Shown here piece after piece: positions 43,091 through 52,484 of a stretch of DNA of 64,000 nt. Position numbers and translations under genes: made by a program. The notes under the pieces are model-generated. The model made no database searches, was not told where the DNA came from, and saw only the letters and a list, made by a program, of their open reading frames with translations. Position 1 is the stretch's first letter, and every line of letters begins with the position of its first letter. The DNA comes from Palsa-1033 sp963735455 (lineage in GTDB: Bacteria; Chloroflexota; Limnocylindria; Limnocylindrales; CSP1-4): NCBI GenBank assembly GCA_963735455.1, contig CAVTKZ010000003.1:186001-250000 (forward strand), written 5' to 3'.

Positions 43091-44872
43091 GTGTCAGAAT
43101 GCGCGGCAATGACAATTCCGCCGCGTCGCTCGGATCACGGACGGCGGGATCACGCCCGACCGATCCGGCCTGGTGCCCGCGGTCGGAGCGCCGCCAGCGG
43201 CCGGCGGCGGGGCGGATGGGGCGGTCCGTCCTTCGTCTGGATCGCGGTCGTCACGATCGCCCTGGGCAGCCTGGCCACGATCGCGATCCTGCTCGGTTCG
43301 CCCAAGCCGCCGGCGGCGTCCGGCTCAGCTCCGCCGGGTGGCTCGAGTGGAGTCGGCGGCATCTCGGCGGGGCCGAGCGGCGCGCCCAGTGGATCGGCCC
43401 CGAGCGTGAGCTTCGGCTCGACCGGGCCGGGCGCCTCGGGCGTCGCCAACGGGGCGATCGGGGCCGTCCCGATCGTGCCCGTCGTCGATTTTCGCTCGAC
43501 CCTCCTGGCGGTCTCGATCACCGACGTCCGGTCGATCCTCAACGGCCATCATCCGGCGTTCACCAGCCTTGAGCTGGTCTCGAGCGATGCCGATCCGATC
43601 CTGGCGGCAATCGGCGTCGATCGTCCGGACGTCCCCTCGCGGCTGGTCCTCGCCCCAAACATCGCGACGCTCGACAAGGACCTGGCCGCCCATTCCGACC
43701 GGCTGGCCTTCATCCGGGCCGACACGGTCAGCCCGGCGATCCGGGCGATCGCCTGGGGCACGAGCGAGCTGTTCGGCGTCAGCCGCCTGAAGAGCACGGC
43801 CGCCTGGGCGCTGAACGCGGCGCTGCCGACGACGCTCGGCTCGACACCGGCGTTCAATCCGGCCAAGGTCTGGACCCTCGTCGCCGGCGGCGACATCATG
43901 CTCGACCGCGGCGTGGCCAAGGCGGTGACCGTCGAGAAGAAGGGCGTCGACTTCCCGTTCAGCGGCGGGACGGCCAGGATCACCGGCCGGCATTGCTGCT
44001 CATCGCTCGGCTGGCCCACGGTGGTCGCCGTCCGGACGGGCAACAGCGGCGCGGTCCGGAACCTGCTCAAGAATGCCGACCTGGCGGTCGCCAACTTCGA
44101 GAACCCGGCCCCGGACGCCTTCAAGTACCACACCCAGGGCACGATCTTCTCGGCCAATCCGCGCCTGATCGCGGGCCTCAAGGACGCCGGGATCGACTAC
44201 GTCTCGCTGGGCAACAACCACATCGGCGACGCCGGCCCGCAGGGCCTCCTGCAGACCCTGGCCAACCTCGACAAGTACGGGATCAAGCACAGCGGCGCCG
44301 GCAAGAACCTGGTCGCGGCGCGGACGCCGGCGATCATCACCGTGGACGGGGTCAAGGTCGCGATCCTGTCCTACGACACGATCGCCAAGTACTACGCGGC
44401 GGGGACCAACAAGCCGGGCAGTGCCCAGCTCTCGGCGCCGGTCGTCAAGCAGGATGTCGCGGCCGCGCGCAAGGCCGGGGCCCAGATCGTGATCGTCTAT
44501 CCCCACTGGGGCACGGAGTACTCACCGCGGCCGTTCTCGGCCGAGCAGACCCTGGCCCACGCCGTGATCGACGCCGGGGCGGACATGATCATCGGCAACC
44601 ACGCCCACTGGGTCGGGGCGATGGAGATCTACAAGGGCCACCCGATCTGGTACGCCCTCGGCAACTTCGTCTTCGACCAGATCTGGTCGGAGCCGACGAG
44701 CGAGGGCCTGCTCCTCGACCTGACCTTCAGTGGCAGCCACCTCGTCCAGGCCCGGCTGCAGCCGACGGTGATCCTCGACGGTGCCCAGCCCAACCTGCTC
44801 AATCCGGCCACCGATGGCCGGGTGGTCCTGGGCCAGCTGTACGACGCCTCGGGCAAGATGCTGCCCTGGTGA
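43091..44872 (+). CDS. CapA-family membrane-anchored protein
   Basis: 593 residues. Start GTG 43091 is tentative (ATG 43109 is the alternative). A basic N-terminus precedes a helix (about 47-66), then a Gly/Ser/Pro spacer and an N-terminal region of unknown fold to about 250. The C-terminal 330 residues are the CapA/YwtB poly-gamma-glutamate-type metallophosphatase domain: AGGDIMLDRGV, NFENP, DYVSLGNNHIGDAGPQGLLQT, YPHWGTEYSPRPF, DMIIGNHAHWVG. It acts outside the membrane on cell-envelope polymers; the substrate is not evident. Confidence 0.85.
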   Translation: MSECAAMTIPPRRSDHGRRDHARPIRPGARGRSAASGRRRGGWGGPSFVWIAVVTIALGSLATIAILLGSPKPPAASGSAPPGGSSGVGGISAGPSGAPSGSAPSVSFGSTGPGASGVANGAIGAVPIVPVVDFRSTLLAVSITDVRSILNGHHPAFTSLELVSSDADPILAAIGVDRPDVPSRLVLAPNIATLDKDLAAHSDRLAFIRADTVSPAIRAIAWGTSELFGVSRLKSTAAWALNAALPTTLGSTPAFNPAKVWTLVAGGDIMLDRGVAKAVTVEKKGVDFPFSGGTARITGRHCCSSLGWPTVVAVRTGNSGAVRNLLKNADLAVANFENPAPDAFKYHTQGTIFSANPRLIAGLKDAGIDYVSLGNNHIGDAGPQGLLQTLANLDKYGIKHSGAGKNLVAARTPAIITVDGVKVAILSYDTIAKYYAAGTNKPGSAQLSAPVVKQDVAAARKAGAQIVIVYPHWGTEYSPRPFSAEQTLAHAVIDAGADMIIGNHAHWVGAMEIYKGHPIWYALGNFVFDQIWSEPTSEGLLLDLTFSGSHLVQARLQPTVILDGAQPNLLNPATDGRVVLGQLYDASGKMLPW

Positions 44873-44921
44873 CCGGGCGGCCGGCGGCGGACCAGCGTTC
44901 GCCGGCCCGGCGCGGCGGGGC

Positions 44922-45839
44922 TCAGCTGACGCCGGTCAGGCCGGCGAAGAGGTCCGTCTCGGGGGCCGACGCGGGAATCCTCGTCTCGCGCAGGACGTAG
45001 GACTCGGTCGACCAGGCATCTCGCCAGCCCTCGAGGCCCATCTGCATGAACGGTGATTCGGTGCTGATCTGGGTCACGTGGCGCTGGATCGCCGCCCACT
45101 TCTGGTCGATGAACGGCCCGATGTCGATCCGGGTGGTGATCGACTCCTCGGGCACGGTGGCCTTGTTGATGAACGCCTCGTGCTCGGCCAGCTGCTCCGG
45201 GGTGGCATCTTCGGGCGGCAGCCAAAAGCTGCGCCGGCCGAGGGCGGCCATCCGCTCGTTCATGCTCTCGCGCAGCTTGCGGCTCATCGCCTGCTCGTAG
45301 AGCTTCGAGGGCGACCACGGCCCGACGCCATCGCCCAGCTGCTCCGGGTAGGCCTTCGCGTCACCGGCCCGCTCGAAGGCGCCGACCGCCACGAGGTGGG
45401 TCCGGATGTGGTCGGGGTGGCCGTAGCCGCCGAAGTCGTTGTAGGTCGTCATCACGTCGGGCTGGATCGTGCGCACGAGCCAGACAAGCCGGCCGATCGC
45501 CGAGTCGAGGTCGGCCTGCCAGTAGTTGCGCGGGTCGCGGTTGCCCGGATCGCCCATCATCCCGGAGTCGCGGTAGCCCAGGTTCTCCCACTCGGTCACG
45601 CCCAGCTCGCCCATCGCCGCCTCGAGCTCGCCGGCCCGGATCTCGCCCAGGCGGCGGTGATTGGCCGGGGTGTCCATGTCGGGCACGACGATCTCGCCGA
45701 GCTCGCCGCGGGTGCCGGTCACCAGCACGACCCGGCGGCCCTCGGCGACCGCCTTGGCCATCGTCCCGCCGGTACCGATCGTCTCGTCGTCGGGGTGGGC
45801 ATGGACAGTCATCAGGGTCAGCTTGTGGTCGTTGCTCAT
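44922..45839 (-). CDS. PIG-L family deacetylase (Mca/MshB-like)
   Basis: 305 residues from ATG 45839. Zinc motif TVHAHPDDETIGTGG at residues 11-25, and a second metal His in GYGHPDHIRTH. EGRRVVLVTGTRGELGEI is typical of mycothiol S-conjugate amidase/MshB or related N-acetylglucosaminyl deacetylases. Later segment KLYEQAMSRKLRE and the C-terminal region resemble Mca. Thiol chemistry (mycothiol or another) is inferred; the window does not show the rest of that pathway, although a DinB protein also occurs. Confidence 0.88.
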   Translation of the reverse strand: MSNDHKLTLMTVHAHPDDETIGTGGTMAKAVAEGRRVVLVTGTRGELGEIVVPDMDTPANHRRLGEIRAGELEAAMGELGVTEWENLGYRDSGMMGDPGNRDPRNYWQADLDSAIGRLVWLVRTIQPDVMTTYNDFGGYGHPDHIRTHLVAVGAFERAGDAKAYPEQLGDGVGPWSPSKLYEQAMSRKLRESMNERMAALGRRSFWLPPEDATPEQLAEHEAFINKATVPEESITTRIDIGPFIDQKWAAIQRHVTQISTESPFMQMGLEGWRDAWSTESYVLRETRIPASAPETDLFAGLTGVS

Positions 45840-45929
45840 CGCCGCATCGTAGATGAGAACGGCATCGACGGCGCTGGGGCCCCGGCCGGGCGTCGACAGC
45901 GCGATCGGCGGGCCTCTACGCTGTCTGCC

Positions 45930-47220
45930 ATGCCGATCGAGCAGGGAGGTCAGGCGCCCGAGCCGGCGGACAGCTCCGCCCGCCCGCGGGGCCCGCTGGC
46001 CGGGATTCTCGTCGTGGACTGCTCGACGGTCCTGGCCGGGCCGTACTGCACGATGCTCCTGGCCGACCTCGGGGCCGAGGTGATCAAGGTCGAGCCGCCG
46101 GAGGGCGACGGGACCCGCGCCTGGGGTCCGCCGTGGGTCGCTGCCGGCCGGCTCGGCCCGGGCGATCCCGGCGTGGCCGCCTACTACCTGGCGATCAACC
46201 GCAACAAGCGCAGCCTCCGGCTCGACCTCCGAACGCCGGCCGGTGCCGACGTCCTGCGTGGCCTGATCGGCCACGCCGACATCCTGGTCGAGAACTTCCG
46301 GGTCGGCGGCTTCGAGCGCCTGGGCTTCTCCGACGCCGTGCTCGAGGCGCTCAATCGGCGCCTCGTCCACCTGGCGATCAGCGGCTACGGGACAACCGGC
46401 CCCAACGCCCAGCGGCCGGGCTACGACTTCGTGATCCAGGCGGTCGCCGGGCTGATGTCGATCACCGGCTTTCCTGACGCCGAGGGTGGCAAGCCGAGCA
46501 AGGTCGGGGTGGCGATCAGCGACGTGGTGACGGGCATCCTCGGCTGCGTGGCGGTCCTGGCGGCGCTCGAAGGCCGCGGCCGGCCGGACTCACCGGCCCA
46601 CGACCAGGGCCAGCGCATCGACCTGTCGCTCTTCGAATCGACCCTGGCCGTCCTGATCAACCAGGCCCAGAACGCCGTTGCGACCGGCTGGTCGCCGGGC
46701 CGGCGGGGCAATGCCCACCCGAACATCGTGCCCTACGAGACCTTCGAGACGGCCGACGGCCAGATCGCGGTTGCCGCCGGCAGCGAGCGCCAGTGGGCTC
46801 GGCTGTGCAGCTCGCCTGGGCGCCGAGGCGCTGGCCGCCGATCCGCGCTTCGCCACGAACGGCGAGCGGGTCGCCCATCGCGACGAGCTCCGGCCGATCC
46901 TGGCCGCCCGGTTCCTTGGCCAGCCGACGGCCGTCTGGCTCGAGCGTCTCGAGGCGGCCGAGATTCCGTGCGGCCCGATCCGGGGTGTCCTCGAGGCCCT
47001 CGAATCGGATCAGGCGCGGGCGCGCGAGATGCTCGTCGAGGTCGACCATCCCCTCCTCGGCGCGCTGCGCCAGGTGGGCGTGCCGTTCAAGCTGGCGGCC
47101 ACCCCGGCCACGATCCGGAGCGCCCCGCCGCTGCTCGGCGAGCATTCCGACGAGATCCTGGCCGAGATCGGCTACGACCGGACGACGATCGATCGGCTCC
47201 GGGCGGAAGGCGTGATCTGA
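45930..47220 (+). pseudogene. Class III CoA-transferase (CaiB/BaiF) with one frame break
   Basis: About 430 residues when joined. ATG 45930 begins a CaiB/BaiF-type protein: LVVDCSTVLAGPYCTMLLADLGAEVIKVEPPEGDGTR, ILVENFRVGGFERLGF, HLAISGYGTTGP, RIDLSLFESTLAVLINQ. At about 46808 the frame shifts: ...SERQWARLC continues as ARLGAEALAADPRF in the next frame and ends at 47220 with a normal C-terminus. A single extra base after TGTGC explains it. Such enzymes transfer CoA between carboxylic acids. Flanking genes give no pathway. Confidence 0.75.
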
Positions 47221-47350
47221 GCCCGGTCGACCGACCCGTGCACGGCTGCAGCCGACGCACGGCTGGCCGCGGCGGCGCAGGCTAGACTCGGGCCACGGTC
47301 GGGTCCTTCCGGACGCCCGGCTGATTGCCACTCACGGAGACGAACAGCAG

Positions 47351-48172
47351 ATGACCGACGAGCGCGAGCGCTGGGCCCTGATCCTGGGTGCATCGAGCGG
47401 GATGGGCGAGGCCACCTCCCGGGCCCTGGCCGCGGAGGGCTACAAGATCCTCGGCGTCCACCTCGACTTCCGGGCCGCCCTCGACCACGTGACCGAGGTC
47501 AAGGACGCCATCGCGGCAGTGGGCTCCGAAGCGCTGTTCATCAACATGAATGCGGCCGACGACGAGAAGCGCGCCGCCGCGATCGCCGCCTTCGGCGAGC
47601 GCTTCGACCGGAGCCGGGCCGCCGGGCTTCACCCCTACATCCGGGTCGTGATGCACTCGCTCGCCTTCGGCTCGCTCGTCCCGTTCATTGCCGACGATCC
47701 GAAGGCCGCGGTCGATCGCAAGAAGATGGAGATGACCCAGGACGTGATGGCCAACAGCCTCGTGTACTGGGTCCAGGACCTGTACCGGGCCGGATTCCTC
47801 GAGCAGGGCTCGAAGATCTACGCGATGACCTCCGAGGGCTCCAGCCGGGTCGTGCCGAGCTACGGCGTCGTGTCGTCGGCCAAGGCAGCCCTCGAATCCC
47901 ACGTCCGGCAGCTGGCGATGGAGCTCGCCCGGCGGGGCGACGGGATCACCTGCAACACGATCCGGGCCGGGGTCACGAAGACGCCCGCGCTGATGAAGAT
48001 CCCCGAGCACGACATGATCATCGAGGCCGCCACCCGACGGAACCCGACCGGTCGGATGACCACCCCCCAGGACGTCGCCAATGCGATCGTGGCGTTGAGC
48101 GGCAACGGCACCGACTTCATCAACGGCGAGACGATCGGGGTCGACGGCGGCGAGTTCATCACCGGCTCGTAG
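47351..48172 (+). CDS. SDR-family enoyl-ACP reductase-like protein (FabI/FabL type)
   Basis: 273 residues. Rossmann start ALILGASSGMGEATSRALAAEG and catalytic pattern SYGVVSSAKAALESHVRQLAMEL: Tyr followed by six residues then Lys, the spacing of FabI/FabL enoyl reductases rather than the Tyr-x3-Lys of ordinary SDRs. The end ETIGVDGGEFI is also FabL-like. It would reduce trans-2-enoyl-acyl-ACP in fatty acid elongation with NAD(P)H. No other fatty-acid gene is adjacent, so a different substrate is possible. Confidence 0.8.
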   Translation: MTDERERWALILGASSGMGEATSRALAAEGYKILGVHLDFRAALDHVTEVKDAIAAVGSEALFINMNAADDEKRAAAIAAFGERFDRSRAAGLHPYIRVVMHSLAFGSLVPFIADDPKAAVDRKKMEMTQDVMANSLVYWVQDLYRAGFLEQGSKIYAMTSEGSSRVVPSYGVVSSAKAALESHVRQLAMELARRGDGITCNTIRAGVTKTPALMKIPEHDMIIEAATRRNPTGRMTTPQDVANAIVALSGNGTDFINGETIGVDGGEFITGS

Positions 48173-48249
48173 GCGGCGAGCGGTGCGCGGCGGGGCCCCA
48201 GGTTTGGGCGGCGTGGCTGAGACGCTCCGATGAGCGGCGGAGCCGGTCG

Positions 48250-49185
48250 ATGAGCGGTCGGGTGATCGTGGTCGGCAGCGTCAACGTCGACCTGCTCGTC
48301 CGGTCGGCCCGGCTCCCCGCGCCGGGTGAGACCGTGACCGGGGGCACCTTCGAGCAGCATCCCGGCGGCAAAGGCGGCAACCAGGCGGTCGCCGCCGGAC
48401 GGCTGGGGGCGAGCGTCCGGATGATCGGGGCCGTCGGCGCGGACTCGTTCGGGCTGGAGGCGCAGGCCGCGTTGGTCGAGGCTCACGTCGACACGACCAG
48501 CCTGGTCACCGATTCGCGCAACGCGACGGGGATCGCCCTGATCCTTGTCGATCAAGCCGGTGAGAACGTGATCTCGGTCGCGTCCGGGGCAAATCTCGCG
48601 TTCGCGCCCGAGGCGCTCGAGCGGGAGCTCGACGGCCTTGGGTCGCTCGCCGGCGACGTCTTCCTCGTCTCGAACGAGCTGGCGCCCGAGACCGCGGTGG
48701 CGGCGCTGCGGGTGGCCCGTGAGGCGGGCGCCCGGACGATCTTCAACCCGGCCCCGGCCGATGGGATCGAGGTCAGCTGGCTCGAGTTCGTGGACATCCT
48801 GACCCCGAACCGCGGCGAGCTGGCGACCCTGTCCAGGTCCGGTGACGCGGCCTCCGGCCCGGATCCCCAAGTTGAGCTGGTGCGAGCCGCCCGATCGCTG
48901 GCCGTGGTCGAGGCCGTGATCGTGACCCTGGGTGCCGACGGCGCCCTGGTCGTGGCGCACAACGGCGCGGAATGGTCCGTGCCGGCCGTCGCTGCTCAGG
49001 TCGTCGACACGACCGGCGCCGGGGATGCGTTCAATGGCGCCCTGGCGGCTTCACTCGCCTCGGGGGATTCCCTTGAAGTGGCGGTCCGGCGGGCGGTGGC
49101 CGCCGGCGGCCTGGCCACGACCCGTGTTGGCGCCCGCGAAGGCATGCCCACCAGCGCCGAGCTCGAGGCCGCGCTGCGCGCCTGA
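48250..49185 (+). CDS. rbsK: Ribokinase
   Basis: 311 residues, the usual length. PfkB-type sugar kinase motifs: VVGSVNVDLLVRSARLPAPGETV, HPGGKGGNQAVAAGRLG, GADSFG, IFNPAPADG, TPNRGEL and the catalytic DTTGAGDAFNGALAASLA near the C-terminus. It phosphorylates D-ribose to ribose-5-phosphate in the cytosol. It starts 78 bases after the SDR gene in the same direction; the pairing has no obvious meaning. Confidence 0.9.
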   Translation: MSGRVIVVGSVNVDLLVRSARLPAPGETVTGGTFEQHPGGKGGNQAVAAGRLGASVRMIGAVGADSFGLEAQAALVEAHVDTTSLVTDSRNATGIALILVDQAGENVISVASGANLAFAPEALERELDGLGSLAGDVFLVSNELAPETAVAALRVAREAGARTIFNPAPADGIEVSWLEFVDILTPNRGELATLSRSGDAASGPDPQVELVRAARSLAVVEAVIVTLGADGALVVAHNGAEWSVPAVAAQVVDTTGAGDAFNGALAASLASGDSLEVAVRRAVAAGGLATTRVGAREGMPTSAELEAALRA

Positions 49186-49225
49186 GGACCCGGACGCGGA
49201 CCCCGCACCGCTGGGCCCGAGGCCG

Positions 49226-50101
49226 CTATGAAACCGCGCTTGCGCCTTCGCCCCCGGGGCTCACGTCGCGGCGCCGCTGTTCGCGGCCGAGGAGCGTCGG
49301 GCCGACGAGGAACCGCGACCCAAGGTACAGGGCGAAGCTGAGCGACGTGACGTACACGCTGACCGGCACGTTGGTCACCAGGGCCAGGAGGATCCCGCCC
49401 AGAACCGAGGTCAGGGCGATGGCGACGCTGTAGCCGACGGCCAGGCCCGGGTGCGACGTGAGCCGTTCGGCCGATGCCCCGGGCGTGATCAGCAGGGTCA
49501 GGATCAGGAGCACGCCGACGACCTGGATCGCCTCGGCCACGGCCGCCGCCATGATCAGCAGGAAGACGATCGCCAGGCCCCGAACGGGGACGCCTCGAGC
49601 TTCGGCGACCTCGGGATCGACCGTGGCGAAGAGCAAGGGGCGGTACACGACGGCCAGGCTGGCCAGGGTGACCACCCCAATGCCGACAAGGAGCAGGACA
49701 TCGCCCCGGCTGACGCCGGTGATCGTCCCGAAGAGGATGGCGAACGCCTCGGTGGCATAGCGCGGATACAGGGTCAGGAAGAGGACGCCCAGGCCCAGGC
49801 CGAAGGCCATCACGACACCGACGACCGCATCCCGTTCCCGGACCCGGACCCCGAGGATCCCGATGAGCAGGCCGGTGATCGTCGTCCCGACGAGGAGGCC
49901 AATGACCGGCGATACGCCGATCAGGATTGCTCCGGCCGCCCCGGTGAAGCCGAGCTCGGACAGGGCGTGAACGGCAAAGGCCATGTTCCGGGCGACGACG
50001 AACCGACTGACGATCCCGGACACGATCGCCACGATGACTCCGGCGGCAATCGCGTTCTGGACGAAGTCATAGCCGAGGAGGTGGACCAGCTGGTCGATCA
50101 T
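49226..50101 (-). CDS. Metal ABC transporter permease (ZnuB type)
   Basis: 291 residues, seven to eight helices of the ABC-3 metal permease family: IVSGIVSRFVVARNMAFAVHALSELGFTGAAGA, GVLLILTLLITPGASAERLT. It overlaps the ATPase stop by ATGA. With the ATPase and lipoprotein it forms a Zn/Mn/Fe import system; the divergent Fur-family gene points to zinc or iron control. Confidence 0.9.
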   Translation of the reverse strand: MIDQLVHLLGYDFVQNAIAAGVIVAIVSGIVSRFVVARNMAFAVHALSELGFTGAAGAILIGVSPVIGLLVGTTITGLLIGILGVRVRERDAVVGVVMAFGLGLGVLFLTLYPRYATEAFAILFGTITGVSRGDVLLLVGIGVVTLASLAVVYRPLLFATVDPEVAEARGVPVRGLAIVFLLIMAAAVAEAIQVVGVLLILTLLITPGASAERLTSHPGLAVGYSVAIALTSVLGGILLALVTNVPVSVYVTSLSFALYLGSRFLVGPTLLGREQRRRDVSPGGEGASAVS

Positions 50102-50970
50102 CCGTGTGCGCCGTGGATCGTGTGCTCGGCGGCTGCGAGCTCGGCGATGGGTGGCAGGTGGTGGGGCGACTCGAGGTCGAAGCCGGAATTGGTCGTGTCG
50201 CCAACGACCACGATCCGGCCGTGGACCCGGATGACGTCCACGTGCGATCCGTACAGATCTGACAATCGGTCCGACGTCAGGACTTCATCCGGCGTCCCTG
50301 CGGCCCAGCGGCCGTTGACCACGAACAGGACTCGGTCGACGAGATTGAGGATCGGATTGACGTCGTGGGTTACGAACAGGACGGTCTTGCCCCCCTGTCG
50401 CTGCCAACCCCCGATCAGGTCGGTGATCTCCTGCTGGTGGTGCAGGTCCAGGCTGGCCAGCGGCTCATCGCACAGGAGCAGGCGCGGATCGCCGACGATC
50501 GCCTGGGCGATCCGCAGGCGCTGCTGCTCGCCGCCGGACAGCCGGCCGATCGGGGCGTCGGCGTAGGGCGTTGCCTCGACCGCCTGGATCACGTCGTTCA
50601 CGCGCCGTTGGCCGGCGGCCGACGATCGCCCGATCCCCCAGCGGTGGCCATCGACGCCGAGCTGCACGAGATCCCGTCCGCGCAATGGCAGATCCGGATC
50701 GAACGATTGGTGCTGGGGCACGTAGCCGATCCCCGGGTTCCCTCGCCGGGGGGCTCCGCCCAGGACTTCGACGGAGCCGCCCGACAGGGGCGCCAGCCCC
50801 AGGATCACCCGGAGCATGGACGTCTTGCCTGAGCCGTTCGGGCCCAGGATTGCAACGAAGGAAGGCTCCTCGAAGTCGACCGACAGGTCGCTCCAAACGC
50901 GCCGGTCCCGGTAGTCGAGGGTCGCACCTCGAAACGAGACCGGCGTGCCCTTCGGGCCGTCAGCCACCAA
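50098..50970 (-). CDS. Metal ABC transporter ATP-binding protein (ZnuC type)
   Basis: 290 residues; TTG 50970 is used with GGAG seven bases before it, GTG 50967 is the alternative. Walker A AILGPNGSGKTSML, signature RLSGGEQQRLRIA, Walker B RLLLCDEPLASLD, H-loop VTHD. A C-terminal extension of about 45 residues ends in His-containing TIHGAHG, possibly metal-binding. Drives uptake via the downstream permease. Confidence 0.9.
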   Translation of the reverse strand: MVADGPKGTPVSFRGATLDYRDRRVWSDLSVDFEEPSFVAILGPNGSGKTSMLRVILGLAPLSGGSVEVLGGAPRRGNPGIGYVPQHQSFDPDLPLRGRDLVQLGVDGHRWGIGRSSAAGQRRVNDVIQAVEATPYADAPIGRLSGGEQQRLRIAQAIVGDPRLLLCDEPLASLDLHHQQEITDLIGGWQRQGGKTVLFVTHDVNPILNLVDRVLFVVNGRWAAGTPDEVLTSDRLSDLYGSHVDVIRVHGRIVVVGDTTNSGFDLESPHHLPPIAELAAAEHTIHGAHG

Positions 50971-51943
50971 GGGCCTGCTCCAGCTCGTTCATCTGGGCCA
51001 GCATCCAGGACTGGAAGCTGGTGTACTGGGGCGGCATCGTCTCAGCCACGCCGACGACCGGGACCCCGTTGGACACGGCCAGATCGTGGATCTCGACGGT
51101 AATGGGCGAGGTCACTTGGCTGTTATACAACAGGACCTTGACCTTCTTGCCGGTCAGCAGGTCACGCTCGGCGGCCACATCGGCCGGGGCAGGGTCCGTG
51201 CCGTCCTCGATGGCCTTCTGGAAGCCTTCTGGCGTGAGCACCTGGAGGCCAATGGCCTTGGCCAGGTATCCGGCGACAGGCTCAGTGAAGGCTACCGGCG
51301 CGCCGGGGTCCTTCTGGGCCATCTCGGCGATCTTCGCGGTCAGTGGCGCGAGCGATGCCACATAGGCCTGCTCACGTGCCGTGAAGTAGGCCGCGTTCGA
51401 GGGGTCGAGCTGGCCAAGCGCCTGGGCGGCAGCCGCCGCGACCTTGGGCATCGTCCCCGGGTCGTACCAGATGTGGACGTTGACGTCATCGCCCAGGCCG
51501 AGGAGCTGCTGCACGTTGATCACCTGGCGAGCCGCGTTGGGCGACGCGCCGAGCAGCTTCTGCATGAAGTCGTCGTAGCCGATCCCGTTCACGATCACCA
51601 GCTTGGAATCCGCCACCATCTGGGCGTCCTGGGGATTGGTCTCGAACGCGTGGGGATCGGCGTTGGGGTCGTTGAGGATGCTCGTCGCCGTGACCCGGCT
51701 GCCGCCGACCTGGGTCAGGAGGTCGGCATAGAAGTTCTCGGTTCCGAGCACGGCGATCGCCGGGCCTGAGTCCACCGGAGACGGGATCGGAGCCGCCGAT
51801 CCGGCCGCCGTCGCCACCGGCACCTGGCTTGCCGGAGGACCAGCCGACTCGGTGGGAATCGGGGCCGTAGTGGCCGGAGCATTACAGGCGGCGACGAGCA
51901 GGACGGCCGCGACGGCCAGATTCAGTCTCAACAGGTGGCGCAT
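50960..51943 (-). CDS. Metal ABC substrate-binding lipoprotein (ZnuA/TroA type)
   Basis: 327 residues with lipobox VAAC (Cys20) and a Pro/Ala/Ser linker. Cluster A-I-type metal-binding domain: YADLLTQVGGSRVTATSILNDPNADPHAFETNPQDAQMVADSKLVIVNGIGYDDFMQKLL, where His in DPHAFE and His in VHIWYDPGTM are probable ligands with Glu/Asp later. No His-rich loop is seen. It captures the divalent metal outside the cell. First gene of the operon, overlapping the ATPase start. Confidence 0.9.
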   Translation of the reverse strand: MRHLLRLNLAVAAVLLVAACNAPATTAPIPTESAGPPASQVPVATAAGSAAPIPSPVDSGPAIAVLGTENFYADLLTQVGGSRVTATSILNDPNADPHAFETNPQDAQMVADSKLVIVNGIGYDDFMQKLLGASPNAARQVINVQQLLGLGDDVNVHIWYDPGTMPKVAAAAAQALGQLDPSNAAYFTAREQAYVASLAPLTAKIAEMAQKDPGAPVAFTEPVAGYLAKAIGLQVLTPEGFQKAIEDGTDPAPADVAAERDLLTGKKVKVLLYNSQVTSPITVEIHDLAVSNGVPVVGVAETMPPQYTSFQSWMLAQMNELEQALGG

Positions 51944-51971
51944 CGCAGGTGACCTCAGTGCGGTTGGCGAA

Positions 51972-52037
51972 ACGATACTAAGTGAGACTGGGTATCGTCA
52001 AGCACCGACCGGTACGTCGTCGATTCCGTGGTATCGT
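51972..52037. promoter_or_regulatory. Divergent metal-operon promoter with repeated GTATCGT sites
   Basis: ACGATAC (51972-51978) and GTATCGT (51992-51998) form a perfect inverted pair 13 bases apart; a third GTATCGT lies at 52031-52037, just before the fur-family start. On the minus strand TTGACG (52001-51996) and TAGTAT (51980-51975) resemble a -35/-10 pair with 15-base spacing for the lipoprotein gene, and the repeats overlap it. This is a candidate Fur/Zur-type box. Confidence 0.6.
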
Positions 52038-52043
52038 CGGGGC

Positions 52044-52484
52044 ATGAGCGACCCATCCACATTCGTGACAGTGCTCGACCGGGCCGGCTATCGGCTGACC
52101 GAGCCCCGCCGCGTCGTGGCCGGCCTGATCGCCGATCGCGACGGTCATTTCACCGCCGCCGACCTGGTCGATGACGCCCGCCTGCGCCGGCTCGATGTCG
52201 GCCGGGCCACGATCTTCCGGGCCCTGGAGCTGTTCACCGAGCTCCACGCCGTCGAGCGGGTGGACCTGCCCAACGGCGAGCACGCCTACGTCGAGTGCGA
52301 GCCGATCCACCACCACCACGTGATCTGCTCACAGTGCGCCCGGACGACCGAGGTCGAGGCCTGCGGCATGCCCGCGGTCACCCGCGATGTGGGCAAGGCG
52401 ACCGGCTACAAGATCCAGTCGCACCGCCTCGAGCTGTTCGGGATCTGCCCGGACTGCCAGGCGGCCAACAGCCGGCGCGGCTGA
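52044..52484 (+). CDS. Fur-family metalloregulator (probably Zur)
   Basis: 146 residues from ATG 52044. Winged helix ADRDGHFTAADLVDDARLRRLDVGRATIFRALELFTELHAVERVDLPNG, then the metal region VECEPIHHHHVICSQCARTTEVEACGM with the CSQC pair and the second CPDCQ pair at the C-terminus that build the structural zinc site. HHHHV and HRLELFG supply further ligands. Divergent from a metal ABC importer, it most likely represses it when the metal is plentiful; zinc is favoured by context but not proved. Confidence 0.9.
   Translation: MSDPSTFVTVLDRAGYRLTEPRRVVAGLIADRDGHFTAADLVDDARLRRLDVGRATIFRALELFTELHAVERVDLPNGEHAYVECEPIHHHHVICSQCARTTEVEACGMPAVTRDVGKATGYKIQSHRLELFGICPDCQAANSRRG

Noticed and set aside
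44922..46370. One long minus-strand frame joining the PIG-L deacetylase with an N-terminal extension
   Set aside because: The extension is antisense to the CoA transferase and lacks domain features; ATG 45839 fits the family start.
51852..52043. Longer start for the Fur-family protein
   Set aside because: It would place the operator and promoter repeats inside coding sequence, and the family starts near ATG 52044.
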